Source of the DNA: Polytrichum commune
Lineage: Eukaryota; Streptophyta; Polytrichopsida; Polytrichales; Polytrichaceae
Length of the DNA stretch: 64,000 nt
Reading direction: 5' to 3'
NCBI GenBank assembly: GCA_950295325.1
Contig: OX485805.1
Coordinates: 32,725,501-32,789,500, forward strand
Positions 34,159 through 46,903 of this stretch are shown here, piece after piece. Position numbers and translations under genes: made by a program. Position 1 is the stretch's first letter; each line of letters starts with the position of its first letter. The notes beneath the pieces are model-generated. The model saw only the letters and a program-made list of their open reading frames with translations. It made no database searches and was not told the DNA's origin.

Positions 34159-35050
34159 TCAATAATTTGTCCACTCTCCTTTAGAATCTAAAACAACTTG
34201 GATACGATTGGGCATGCTATGATAGAACTTTTGTCATTGCTCGGGAGTACTTCTTTTCATTAAATGAAAAGAAGCTTGCACATGCTCTCAAAATTGAAGC
34301 ATTCCTTTGGTTGGTGTTGGACACTCATTTAACTTCCATTTCACAAGTGCCCACACATGCGCAATTTGATTTAGGTCAAGTGATTGAGAAGGCCAAGTAA
34401 GTGCATCAAAAAAATTGCTTTGACAACCAATGCTTGACTAATTTTGCAATATGTTTAGGATCATTATCATGTTGAAACATGACACAAGAAGGGTACCATT
34501 CAATCGTCTTCATGACCCCATCTTGAAGAATGCTAAGATACAAAGTTTGTGTCATATTCCCCTCTATCTTACACATGTAACCCATGCCACTAGAAGTCAT
34601 ATAACTCCACACAAAAATTGCACCACCTCCATGTTTTAACTATTTGACTCACATGATGCGCTTGTAATTGAGATTCTCTATCGCTCACCCAACACCAAAT
34701 GTGACCATCAGACTAAAATTGATTGATCTTAGTCTTATCACTAATAAATTACCCTTTACCAATCATGGATAGTCCAATCTTGATGACGTTGAGCAATTCC
34801 AACCTGCAAAACACGTTCTTGGCCATAAGCAACATCTTCTTCTAATGACCCAAGACATTCTTCATGAAGTGCACACCTCACTATGTTGGTGCTCATACCA
34901 AATTCAAGTGCTCACTCAAAGCATTCCTCACGTCTACATCATTATCTAGCCCACCAAATGTGATGGCTCTTACACACGCTTGTTGTTGAGCAGGGGTGAT
35001 GCTTCTTGGGTGCCCTCCACTTGAAGGCTCCACCTAAGGAACACATGATC
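34159..35050 (-). pseudogene. Tc1/mariner transposase remnant
   Basis: Read on the minus strand from about 35025: a helix-turn-helix segment GGHPRSITPAQQQACVRAI with DVRNAL, then a decayed middle, then the core MGYMCKIEGNMTQTLYLSIL and FQHDNDPKH (34612-34406), and the end LTWPSQSLDLNQIAHVWALV, finishing at TGA 34161-34159. FQ-DNDPKH holds the second catalytic Asp of Tc1-type DDE enzymes, and WPSQSLDLN-x-I the third-residue block. The third acidic residue of the usual NPIE is Ala here (NQIAHVW). There are several stops and frame shifts. Terminal repeats were not identified. Confidence 0.82.
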
Positions 35051-35059
35051 TATGAATTC

Positions 35060-35839
35060 TAGAGCATGTAGATTGAGACATACTCAAATTTTTTGACACT
35101 TCACATGTGCTATGCCAATGCTACAACATAGCTATAGCATTCAACCTCTTCTCCTCTAGTAATGCTCTTATGGGGCAAAGAAAACCTTCACAACTATAAG
35201 AGAAAATTCCCTAAGGGGATCACACTACCAATTAAAAGTGAGAAGAAGAACCTTAGGTAGCATTATGAATTTTCTCTTGCAATTGAATGTGAGTGATGAG
35301 AACGGTTCCAAAATTGTCTCAATAGGCTTAAGTTCATTTGAAATGCAATTTCTCTATCACTACTATAGTGCTTAAACTAAAATTTGGAAGGATGATGATC
35401 AACTTGGTTGCACATTTGACACAATTTACGGTTTTGCAAAAAGATCAATACTCTTCCATATGTTGCTTCCTAAAATTTGTTGTTTTGGTAATTGACTTAG
35501 TCGTAAGAGTCAATGTGTATGTTTAGCTACCTACAACTAACTCGCCTCAAGTGTTAATAAGGTCGGCCATGAGCACTTCAAGTCCCAACCACCCACACAA
35601 GGGACATCACAAAAAGGGCCTTTGTTGCACTGTCCTCTTCCTCTTTTGTCTATCATCTCAAGGCTCTTGATGGTTGTGGCTCTCGGCTTGTAGAATATGT
35701 GTAACTCTTGGTTTGTGTGAGAGTTGTTTGTAGCTATTAGATTATGCTTTAAGGAGTTTTTGGTTTGTATTCTTGGTCGTTGTGGTCCTTCATTTGCATT
35801 CTTAGGGGGTTTGTAGTTAGTTTAAGTACCTTGTGATCT
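35060..35839. other. Non-coding stretch
   Basis: May include the outer part of the Tc1-like element. No gene supported. Confidence 0.35.
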
Positions 35840-36220
35840 CTCTTAATCTATTAGGTTGTAATCATTCTTGAATCTCTCAAAGTCTCCTAGTTTTGAATCA
35901 TTATCGAATCTCTCTTCATCTTTCATCTCTCTTGGACCTCTCTTTAGATCTAATTTTTGGTTTCCTCACTTTCAATCATAATTAGATTCTTTTAGTCTCC
36001 TTGCTTTGAAGCATTATTGGATCGCTCATAATCTCTTAACTTTGATTCATTAACATATCTCTATTAGCCTTTCATCTATTTCTTTTAGTTTCTTCACTTC
36101 GAATCATTATTGGATCTCTCTTAATTTCTTACTTTGAAGCATTATTGGATCTCTTTTAGTTTGTTAAGTTTGAATGAATATCGGATTTCTCTTAGTTTCT
36201 CAACTTTCTCTTGATATAAA
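35840..36220 (+). repeat. Degenerate minisatellite, about 45-60 bp unit
   Basis: Units resembling ACTTTGAATCATTATTGGAT plus CTCTCTTAGTTTCTTA recur about eight times with variable length and many substitutions. No coding potential. Confidence 0.65.
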
Positions 36221-36495
36221 TTATTCATAAAGTTGTTTTTTATCTAGAAACTTTCTTAGTCTATAAAAAATACAAAAAAAATACAAAAAAAACAAAACAT
36301 GAACATAAACTAATTATTGATAACTCTACCATATGTGAGTTAATTTTTCCATCAACACTACTCAAAGTAGGGATATTTTTGTTTTTTTATTTTCTTTTGA
36401 TACGCTAACTTAGGCTCACATTATCACATCAATTACAAATTTGTTTTTTATTAAACTCACAGATAATATTATAAAATGAATTATGATTTAACTTA

Positions 36496-36616
36496 GGATA
36501 TCAACCGAAAGCATATACCACAATCGATGCCCTAATTATAATATAATAGTAAATATATGTGTAGGTTATTCTAATGGTTAGGGTATCAATTGTAATACAT
36601 GCTTTTGGTTGATACC
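36496..36616. repeat. Fold-back repeat, 40-bp arms
   Basis: GGATATCAACCGAAAGCATA (36496 on) pairs with the inverse of ATGCTTTTGGTTGATACC (to 36616), and the pairing continues through CGATGCCCTAA / TTAGGGTATCAAT with mismatches. A related sequence occurs at about 37290-37335 (GGATATCAATCATAACATAT). Confidence 0.6.
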
Positions 36617-37407
36617 CAATCCATGAGCTGAATCCAATCAAATACCCTAGCCTTAGAAGGTAATGGTATTGAATATATCATAATGTTAGAGTATATGTAT
36701 CAATGAAATTCAAATAGCAACATCGTCATTAAAATCCTCAAATCTAAGCATACTCTAGATCCTACAAGATAATAATTCATTCTAACATATTTGTAGGATG
36801 AGACAACATCAATAAGCAAATGAAAGAGGATGTTGATGTTGTCACTGACATGAATTATGAGTTTGCTTCATTTTCAAGTTGGTTTAAGTGAATTTTTAAT
36901 CTCAAAATAGATATTATAAGAAAAATTCTACGAATTTTGTCCATAACCTACAAATGCAAGCATAAATCGCCCAACCTCAAGTTTTCCTTGTTCATTATAA
37001 TATGTAAAATGCATCTAATATATGTAATAGTTGGTTGAAAACAAAATATCTTCTTATGATTATGATGATGAGATCGTAATTTTTTGTTTACATAATACTC
37101 ATAAAATACTAATATCATATAATATCATTTATTGGTAATGAGAGAAGCATAAATAGTGCAGAAAATAACGTCACGTTAGCGTATTAGCACCAATAGTATC
37201 AAGTTAGGGTATCAACATTACACTTTACATCATAATAGAGGATAGGCTTGTGGTGAAGATTATATTAGGGTATAGAGTGGTGGGGTCTATGATTAGGATA
37301 TCAATCATAACATATGCTCTTGGTTAATATCCTAACTAAGGCATTTAAGTCCACTTAACCACTGAAATGTAAGTCCACAATCCCATATAATAGTAGATCA
37401 CATGGCA

Positions 37408-37410
<3 letters not shown>

Positions 37411-37474
<64 letters not shown>
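37411..37474. repeat. (TTA)21 microsatellite
   Basis: About 64 bases of uninterrupted TTA. The leucine-rich ORF across it is a translation of the repeat. Confidence 0.95.
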
Positions 37475-39689
37475 CATCGTCATTATTATCATGTAGTATT
37501 TTTAATAATTGGATTGTCATAAGAGAGTGTCACAATAACATTCATGATTTTGTGGCAGACCATATGTGCACAATTTTCAACAACAAAAAAGGATAAAATC
37601 AAAAGCATTTATAGAATTCCAAATATATGAGTAACCCAACAAGCGAGGTGGATTGTCAATATAAATCATAAAATGTAAGTCAACAAACATTATTAATCGA
37701 TTTCCAAATTTGGAAAGAATGATCCAAGGTCACATCATGTGCACCTTCTCTCCCATTCTGCCTCAATAATTTTAGAAAATAACAATGTGAGCTCATCATG
37801 TGCACATGCTTTCTTCTTTTCTTTGAAATTAGTAATGAGGGGACAAGGAGGGCCTACCCACGAACTTGCATCCCACCCTCTCAAACAAGTTCCATCCCAC
37901 CCACCCAATGAACAAGTTTCATTTGGAATTTGTTAACATATGAGCTCACATAGACGTTGTGAATCCTAGGGCGAGGGGAAGTGCATGATAATTGATGAAG
38001 AATACGAGCACCTATGCTTGGCTACCACCTCATTGTGGTACCCTTATTCTCCATAGTGCACTCCCCTTCATGCATCATGTATTACTTTAACACCATAAAG
38101 ACTGAGGTAATGTTCACATGAAATATGTGACAAACCCCTAAAAACCCCTACTAATTCAGGGATTGTTATTTGATTTGTTCTATGGTTTTGAATCCATGTT
38201 TAGCACAACTTATAAAAGAGGAAGTGAATATTGAAAATAGAGTTGTATGTGATAACGGTGATAAGAAATACATGGTATGTATTTGAGTTTTTTTTGGGGG
38301 GGGGGGGGGTTGGGTATTTTTATATGAGCTTAAATCTCTCTATAATTCAATGTACATTATGTCTGATTTGATTGGAATAATGCATATGATGAATGGGTAA
38401 TTTTAGATTCTTTCATTTCTCACGCTTTCAACTTGAAAATATGACGAAGTCAATTGAAATTCCTTCCTTCGACACCTTGCCATGGCCCGAAATGGGCCTC
38501 GTAGATTTATTTATTTTTAGGTAACTCTAGGCATTTTGGCCAATTTGGAACAAAATTGGTGGTTGTATCATCCTCCAAACTCCCTCAAGCCTCAATCTTG
38601 TGAATTCTTCCTCAATTTTTGTTGTTGTGCCTCATATGTGGCTTCTAATAGTTTTTTTATTCAAAAGTCCATAATTACCTAAATACCAATCTTAGGGTTA
38701 AGGGACTCTCTCTCTCTCTCTCAACCTTGCCACATTTTCAAAATGCTACCAATATAATTGTGGGTTTTTAACTCAATTTGATTCATTGTCTTGTGTCAAA
38801 GAGGAACAAAAGTATACTCATGATCAAAATGCAAAGGATATATTTGCATCCAAGCAACATGTTGTGTGTTTGAATCCAATTATTTTTTATACATTGAGAT
38901 ATCATGCCTAATTTGGAAAGTGAACTTGAAGAAACGATTCGTTTTTAGATCTCAAGATAATCAATATCAATGGAACAATGCCGGAATTACATGTCAATTT
39001 GTCCTCATTAGGTGTTTCAAGATTTTGAAGGGAGCACAAACTAAAGGACTTGGATTTTGATTTTGATTTTGATTTTTTTTAATTTTTTTTTGGAAGGGAG
39101 CCTCTTGAAATGACAAAGTTATAACTATCTTCATAACAACTTTTGTGCCATTCATCCACATTTAACCCCACATGGGCCTTATGTGGTCACTCTTCTCAAT
39201 CGAACACCTATCATGTGTTACAATGAAATTGAACTAGCGTGAGCTTAACATATATCAATCATTCTAGGTTCAATAGGTAATACAACTGCGAAGACATTTT
39301 GTGATCTCTTGAACACTCGAAGAGAGTGAAACTTCACTTTGACCCCTTATGACTTTAGCATCTCAAACTTTTACTTTTTTTTTCGAATCATGAAATGACA
39401 ACCTTGCTATTAGGTCACCTCAACAAGCTAATTTATCAAAATTCCACACATTTTATGTATTCTTGATATTTATTAACACATTAAAACAAAACAAATGAGT
39501 TTTTGTGGTTTCTATATGAACTAAATATACTAAGTTATAACCCAAAAAAATTGTGATTAGGTATTCACCCAAGGTAATTAGCATGGATAGAAAAGAATCA
39601 ACTTGTTCACAAAGACAACCTAGTTCCACATATCACTGTAAGGTAGACACCCCTTATTCAATTACTTTTTATTTCAATCAAACACCTAT
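37475..39689. other. Gene-free stretch
   Basis: Contains a G run at 38297-38310, a (CT)n run near 38706-38721 and a (TGATTT)n run near 39058-39075. Fragments of RepB-like text occur near 38640-38700. No gene is supported. Confidence 0.4.
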
Positions 39690-39990
39690 TTTTGAGTGGT
39701 GTGTGGTTAGGTGTGCCAAAAGAACAGATACCCTAAAGACATGTGCTCAAAAGAAATTGAACCGCGTGCTTGAAATATGATAACCATTCTAGGCTCAATA
39801 TTCAATATATTCGGGGCGGAGGGGGGGAGGCTATATGACCATTTAATGTGCACATGAATCACCGCTTCGATCATGATTTAAATAATCATATGATGCTCCA
39901 AAAATTATGAGGAAACTGGGTACGGCCTCAATTTGGATTTGCCGACCCCCTCGTATCAATCGAATGTTCCATATCCTAGTAGGAGAAGTA
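39690..39990 (-). repeat. RepB copy, inverted
   Basis: GAGTGGTGTGTGGTTAGGTG, ACATGTGCTC, ATTCTAGGCTCAATATTCAATAT, a G-rich run (about 39815-39829), TATATGACCATTTAATGTGCAC and TAGGAGAAGT occur in the RepB order. Confidence 0.6.
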
Positions 39991-39995
39991 CACTA

Positions 39996-40195
39996 CATTG
40001 ATTACCCCATTTAGTGTGTGTAACTATTCGGAGATAGATATGTAGTGTAATAACATCTTACTTGGGGGCTCAATAGGTTGTTTGGACATTATAGAACATA
40101 AATGACTTTGCTTGGTAAAATATTACATTCTCAATGGCTAGTTATAGCATTGCGTAACTCTGAATAGTAACACACACTAATTGGGATATTTAGTG
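39996..40195. mobile_element. TA-N1 MITE, 200 bp
   Basis: Ends CATTGATTACCCCATTTAG and, inverted, CACTAAATATCCCAATTAG, then GTGTGTAACTATTC-type in both arms. TA flanks both sides (39994-39995, 40196-40197). A hAT-N1 element begins directly beyond it. Confidence 0.75.
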
Positions 40196-40205
40196 TAGTT
40201 GGGAA

Positions 40206-40632
40206 CAATGAACAAGGAGAACCAACAACTACATTAAATATCTTATTTAGTGTCACTTACTATTTGGAATTACGCAATACTATAACTATTTACTATATCT
40301 CTCATTTTTTTTTGCCAACAAAGGTCAAATTGGTTGTCTAGACACTATAGAACATTAAGATGTATACTTAGTTTTAAAAAAATCATCATTAGTAAAAGGA
40401 TATAGCATTGTGTAACTTCAAATAGTAAGTGACACTAAGTACGATATTCAGTGTAGTTAGAGATGAACCGGTTGAAGTTCAAGACTTTAGGATAATTACC
40501 GTTCGTTTAGCGGAATTGAGAGAATATGCCTCAAATTCGTAAAGAACAACCGAAGATGTCAACATGTAACCAATTGAACTTAGAAACACTAGGATCTTGA
40601 CCGTTGAAGTCCAAAAATCTCCCAAGACATTG
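40206..40632 (+). mobile_element. hAT-N1 copy 5, interrupted by a TA-N1 MITE
   Basis: Ends CAATGAACAAGGAGAACC and, inverted, CCAATGTCTTGGGAGATTTT. Target duplications GTTGGGAA (40198-40205) and GTTGGGTG (40633-40640) differ at two bases. Family landmarks ATGTCAACATGTAACC and AACACTAGGATCTTGACCG are present. The minus ORF at 40479-40727 is incidental. Confidence 0.75.
40232..40453. mobile_element. TA-N1 MITE nested in hAT-N1 copy 5
   Basis: Best-preserved TA-N1: long inverted ends (about 55 bp) starting CATTAAATATCTTATTTAG and, inverted, CACTGAATATCGTACTTAG, then GTGTCACTTACTATTTG in both arms. TA flanks at 40230-40231 and 40454-40455. Removal restores AACAACTA-GTTAGAGATGAACC of the host. Confidence 0.85.
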
Positions 40633-40640
40633 GTTGGGTG

Positions 40641-41502
40641 AGAAAAAAAAGTAACAAGCCTAGAACCCAACTTATACGGTAGATGAAACAAGGCCCAACC
40701 AATCCGACCCAATGCCCAAAATTGCATGTGGAGCTAAGTTATGTACATTGAAGTTGCCACTATAGTCGAGGCGTTTATTGCTGATCAAAACCCCATCGGC
40801 AATCTATAGGGTACCACAATTTCGATCACATTGGGATTAAATGTTTCCGATCCGACTACAACTGGATTTCAATTGGGCTAGAACCAATTGTGCCATGACA
40901 CATGTCCTAGTTTCAAGTGCTAGAGCAAGGAGGAATAAACAGTTAAAACGAGCAATTATGGCATACTCTAGATATTGGTAATACATTCGAGCCAACTTCT
41001 GGCTTCAAAAAATTCACAACAGTTTCAATTCAAAGAAGAGGTTGACTGACAAAGTTGCAATCCTCGTGATTTGTATCTTCCTACATGAGAAGAAACATAA
41101 GAAATTTGCACCGCCTTTTACTTCTTCCAAAGTTGGCACAGAGCCTCTTTCAGCAATCGGGTATGGGCGCCTCTACTCTATACAATAGTTGGCATGCCGG
41201 TCAATGACTCAGCAGCAGCTGCTGCACTGAGGACGGTGTCCGGTTGGCATCCGTCCTGTCCCCGTCCTGGCCCGTCCTGTCCTAGCCTCAGCTGGCAAAA
41301 TTTGGGAGTTGGTGCCCGGGGCCTGCTACAAAAACTTAAGATTATTAGGTATTCCATTCCTACCCCACAACAGTTGTCTGTGCTTCTGTGTAGTACTTGT
41401 ACTACCTTTGCGTATCCAAGCTTTCACTTCTTTATTTTTTCTTTTTTTCTTTTTTTTGAGATAGGAGGCCAAAAAGTGGAGGCCAAAGTGTTTGTGAGCA
41501 AG
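40641..41502. other. Non-coding stretch
   Basis: The ORF at 41194-41631 runs across the start of the next MITE and has no recognisable domain. A CCCGTCCTG-type short repeat is present near 41247-41282. No gene is supported. Confidence 0.4.
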
Positions 41503-41505
41503 TTA

Positions 41506-42006
41506 AGGCCCCCTCACACACGAGCCAAGAGCCGTGACCATAAAATTGTGACAGCCCAAAAGAAAGTGTCCAAAGGCCGTCCCAACACACCTCTCAAATC
41601 ATGTAGTGTGGTCACGGACCCTCAAGTGTAGTGTGAACTCATATGAGACCGGGCCCTCAACCAAATGTTATTTCAATCAATCTCTCTTCATGTGGGTCCT
41701 CACACATGATAAAATAGAATAAATCAACGGTTGTGAGCGTTCGGAGTGCCGTGGTCTCCTGGTTCTCTGTTAGGCCTACCTCCAAGAGGTGGTTTTTGAA
41801 AATAATCCCAGTGACCATGAAACATGATCTATTCGATACCACCTAGAAATCCATGTGGACTTTACATCCATCTTGCATTCACATACTCCGGTGGTCCCTC
41901 AAGCATAGTGTGAAGCGAATTTGGACCGGCTCCGGCTTTTCCACCAATGAGAGTGCTTGAAGTGTAATGGTCACGGGCTCTCAGTCTCTCGTGTGTGAAG
42001 TGGCCC
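41506..42006 (+). mobile_element. Tourist-N1 copy B (501 bp)
   Basis: The left end AGGCCCCCTCACACACGAG (substitutions in the GGGCC end) and inverted right end GGGCCACTTCACACACGAG are flanked by TTA on both sides (41503-41505, 42007-42009). The body is collinear with copy A. Confidence 0.88.
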
Positions 42007-42009
42007 TTA

Positions 42010-43369
42010 GTATGGGCAAGCTTTCATCATACTACTACTACTACTCTCTTCCGACGAGCCTTGCAAATGGAGGATGGGGGGGGGGGGGTGGATTGGGCAT
42101 GTGCCAATCGTACGATTTCGTCGGCCGGCCTCGCATTTGCATCTCACGTCACCATTGGCCCCACCAACACGCTTCTTAGTGCGGGTACACTTACTAGTCC
42201 TACTAGTGTGGGTGAGAAATTAGTGTGGGCCACGCTAGTTTTCTAGTCAAGGTCGATTTCATGTGCATCCAAGACCATGGGTCTTCCCCTAAGTCGAGTT
42301 TCATGAAGACTTCAGCCAAAAACATTGAATATCAGTTACATGACAAACGTAGCACAAAATAAAGTTACTCTTCCGTATTAACTTTTTATGAACTAATTAA
42401 TGTTGCCACCGTTAATTTTCTATTGGAAATTTATATGTGGGGTTGAAAATCAATGCGGTCTGCATTGCTTTTTGTTATGAGGGTCAGCGTGGACTCTAGA
42501 AAATTATTGTGGCCCACAGTGTTAGGACAAGTTTGGTGCACCTACCTACTTGTAGAATTATACCACGACTTCATTCTCTACCAAAATTTTATGGAACCCT
42601 AAGCTTCCAAGAGGCCCAACTGGACCTCTCCGTGCAAAGAAAAAAAGAAAAAAAGAAAAAGTGTTTTGAGTTTCATATTGTCATTTTCTAGATCTTCTCT
42701 AGCTACCGGATGGTGCTCCTTAGGATTATCATTGCTTGTGTCGAACTATAATTCCCATGTGGGATTTGAGTGGGTATGAACGGAGTTAAGATTGCCATGT
42801 GGTAGCGTTGCAAGAATAATAATAAAATCATTCTACAAGTGCATTTTTCAAATTGAATGACTAGCTTAATGGAATTGACGACATGAGTTTAAGTATAGAG
42901 CCATGTGTCTCCTTGGATGCAAACATATACTTAGTATTATGATTATCAATGTTGCATATGTCTACATTTTAATTCTCTCCTTGAAATAAGATAATATACT
43001 AAACAAAGTTTCAAACCCATCAAAATAGAAAAACATATGTTATTTTAAGCCAAGGTGAGGCTCGTGTAAATTGTGTGTTATAGGTCGTACATTGGGTCCC
43101 TTGGTCCTTTAAAGATTAAGGTATATGGCCACTTGGCCAATTTTGCAAACAATGCTTGGCCATTGCATCAAATGGGGAATTATCTTGCCTAGTCAACAAT
43201 TGCGTATCACAAAGAATTAGTACTTCAAGTTTCAGAATTAGAGATGAACTACAGAACTTTGTAGTGGTAAAATTGTGAAGATTCACTTTCTCTTTTTAAA
43301 TTGGTGTGTTGGCCAAAATTTGATTGCTTGTCTTCATTGGACACTTCATGTCATTTTAGTTATGTGTGG
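42010..43369. other. Non-coding stretch with (ACT)n and a G run
   Basis: A TACTACTACTACTACT run near 42030 and a G run at 42077-42087. No gene is supported. Confidence 0.4.
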
Positions 43370-43905
43370 TCATAAGATGTGAGCCAAACACCAAAAAGAC
43401 ATGTGCCCAAATAGATTGGACTAACTGCTCCATATTTGGTAATTCCAAGTTCAATCCTCAATATAATTGGGGGTGGGGGGGGGGGCAGTGATATGATCTT
43501 GAAGGAAAATAATCTTCACTTTGACATTGAAGAAGACACAACTAGTATTTAGGTAATTATGGATTTTTTATGCGTTTGGAAATAGGCAAGCAATTTTGGG
43601 AATGTGAACACTGATGTTTCAAGTGTCTTCTTTTTTTACTTGTCATTTAGCCATTATGTAGGTAAATATATATTGAAAGACCATGAACATGATGTGTGCA
43701 AACATTTGACTTCTCAATGGAGATATTAAAGTGGGTGTGCCACGGCAAATTAGTCCGGAATTTGACAAAAAGTCCAGAATTATCTAAATACTAGTTACAC
43801 TCATATGAGCTCCAAAATTTATGAAGAAAATGGCTACAACCTCATATTTGATTGGCCAACCAGCTCACATCATTTGCATGTTTAGCATCCTAGGAGAAGT
43901 ATGAG
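43370..43905 (-). repeat. RepB copies
   Basis: CACCAAAAAGACATGTGCCCAA, AAGTTCAATCCTCAATATAATTG and a G run (about 43470-43485) are followed by ATATGATC. A second fragment (43780-43905) has GCTCCAAAATTTATGAAGAAAATGGC and TCCTAGGAGAAGT. Confidence 0.55.
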
Positions 43906-46736
43906 CAATGCTGAGATTCTCCTTTTATGTACAATTACCTAAAAATATCACATAGGCCCTCCCATTTGTGTGAAATATTGAATATGTAATGGAACATGTA
44001 TCTTGAGTGCATGGTCCAATCTCATTGTGACAAGTGTTTTTCTTTGAAAATAGAATAAAATTATGTTTGTTAACTACCAAACTTTCTCTACAAGGTAGAT
44101 GTACCTATAAGTGACATGAAGCTTTAGAAGATACCCATTCTTCATCTTTAAACCATCAACAAGTGCCTTCAATATGCCTTCATATGTGGCACTATTAACC
44201 CTATTAGCCACTAATCATATGAGGCATTGGGTACATAATAACACCAACTAATGCCAAATCATATCGGCCATGTAAGAAGGGTGTAAGAATGGTTCAAGAA
44301 ATCATCAACGGTGGCGGTGTAAGAAGTGTTCAACAAAAGTTGAAAAACCCTTATTCAATACAAAACTCTCATGCGCTATAAGGTTGATTTTGTCATGATT
44401 CCCATCTAGGAATCCAACTTTCCTAAAATTCTCCCCTCAATGTGGGGATTTAAGGTTCATTGACATGGTTGTCTTTGTTGATTTCCATGGATTGCATATC
44501 AACTCCACATCTCAATTTCTATCTTATTTTGTGGGTTCAACGCACAATTGCTAATCTACCCTATTTTTTCTATGACTACGCAAAGTGTATTTCTTTAAGG
44601 ATCGCTTTACCTCACCACTTAAATAGAGGGTCCTATGAAGAAAAGTGACCACATACGACCCACATTCCATGTGCAATTTACCAACAACAATTAAGGGGCC
44701 AATTAGGTAGACCATCAATCGCTTGACTCACGCTTGATTAGGTTTGCGGTTAAATTTCTATCAAAATAATGTTTTGAAAACCTCTTTAACCCCTAAAGAC
44801 CAAGCAAATTCTCTAGTCCAGGCAATCCCTAGTGCTCGACAATAACAACACATACGTTTCCATCATAATCTTCTGATTTTGGACATGTGGACGGTTGCAA
44901 ATAAAGTGTGAACGATCCTAACTATACAAAGCTTCCATCCGTACAATCCGTTTACCTTAAAAAATTATAGACTTTTTGAAATGAATTGAATTGTTTCAAA
45001 GACAAATTTGATGCAATTTTGTTTCAGCCTTTAAGGGTTAAAGGGTCAGTGGAAAAAATCTAGGGTGGTATGAGAATTCCAAGCTCAATATCATGAACGC
45101 TCAAGCATTAACTTGGGATTAATCCCGTCCCTATTAGATTGTATGTTTGTTACGAAGTGTCATGTGTTAGGGGATTGAAGGGGGGTCAAAATGTCCAACC
45201 AAGTTACAAACCAATTGTGCTTCCATAGCAACGTTCAACCCAATTCAATATACAATGTTTTTTTTTTCTAATCTTAGATATCAAGTCGATTTGCTACACA
45301 TGGAATTAGCTCAACTCCCACTTGTCCTACTCTTCTAGATGGCCACAAATATCTTCAACTTTGATGCTACTACGGTATTATTGTTAATTCCGTCCTTGTT
45401 GAACTCTCCCAAGTTGCAAACGTAAAATGTCAACATGAACTTCATGCACAATGGTATGTATTCATATTTGACACTCTCGTGACCCCTACACACCCAAAGA
45501 GCCCATTTTCAACTAATTTTTTACTTTGTGGACATGGAGGGTTAGTTTGAGTGGATTGAGACAAATTTGGACCATATCTAGGGGAGGAATTCTTTACTCA
45601 ACTAGAGTTCATATTTCTCAAATAAAATACGACACTCTATAATAATATTGTGAGTGGGTATTGCCTCTTCGAAAAGAAAGTGGAAAGTTTTGTTACACCT
45701 TTCATAGGTGGTTGTTTTTTTTTAATTGAAATAAAAGTTGTAGCTCGAAAGCACATAAGTTTTTATAAATGAACCGTTCGAAAAAGAACATGGACCCTCA
45801 ACTACCTTATGTCATTGCCTTGTGAACTTTTGAACTCCATCCCTTATAAACATGAATAGATGAAGCTCGTGGCGATGATTTTTCCAATCATAACCTCACG
45901 GGTGTGTTCCAATACCAACCATCCAAACATTTTAGAAAGGTTCATTGTTTTCTAAAGTAAAGAGGTCAAAGTCGTCTTTTAAAAATCTATGAAAGCGAAA
46001 GATTGCTTGGGCATTTAGGGTTACAATAGTTGCGATGCACTTCCATGGTTCCTTTCATCTTGGGAGCACTTTCGTCTACACACCGAAAGTCCCATCCAAT
46101 ATAATCATAGATTGGAGTATGTATACCAATGTCGTTTGGAAAATGGTTTTCTCATGTACGCTAAATGTATCGAAAAAAAATGCGAAATTTGATACCCAAA
46201 GGGTCAAGGTATTAAGAATGTTTGTAACATCTCACATAACCATGTATAGAAGGTATGTAGGTGGTAGGTTGAAATTTGCAAGAGTAACACATGAGCAAAT
46301 ATGACGTGGGTATCAATAGTGGTACTAAAAGATGAGGTATGGCCATGTATGTTGTAGGTGGATAAATTGGAACCACCTATAGATTGCAAGGTTTCTTTAT
46401 TGAAAAAATCAAATTTTTTGACATAACTTTTACCCTACCATTTGCATCAAAGACCTTGAATTGGTCTAAATTTAATTAATTTGATTTAATTAGCCGTAAA
46501 GTTATAGGGAGAGATTGCACAAGAGACTTTGCATGTTTACTTTTTCAACAACAAAAAAATTAACGTGGTTTGTGGGAAGGTTGGTGGTCATTTGCAATTG
46601 TGGTTGTGGTTTTTCATTTATTACTAAGCACTTAGATGGTGTGGTGTCACTTTCTAATATGTCATTGCTCTACATAGATAGATAGATAGATCCCAATTAA
46701 AATTGCTCATTTTGATGTTTTGTCTAACTAATCCAC
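43906..46736. other. Gene-free stretch
   Basis: About 2.8 kb with no ORF that carries a recognisable motif and no repeat ends that I could pair. An old, heavily mutated retroelement could lie here; that is not supported by any motif seen. Confidence 0.35.
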
Positions 46737-46738
46737 TA

Positions 46739-46901
46739 CATTAATTATGGTATATAGTGTCACATACACTATTGACAAATGGTCTAAACTAAATAACTAA
46801 AGGTTTAGTAATGTCACGTTCGTTGATTGTCAACATGACACCATTTGTCAGCATAAGTAACTTCTTGAAGTGCATAAATAATTTCAATGTGTTATTTAGT
46901 G
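46739..46901. mobile_element. TA-N1 subfamily MITE, 163 bp
   Basis: Ends CATTAATTATGGTATATAG and, inverted, CACTAAATAACACATTG, with TA on both sides (46737-46738, 46902-46903). Same length as the copy at 16236. Confidence 0.7.
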
Positions 46902-46903
46902 TA

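Noticed and set aside
40479-40727. 82-codon minus ORF as a gene
   Set aside because: Lies across the end of a hAT-N1 MITE and its flank, without motifs.
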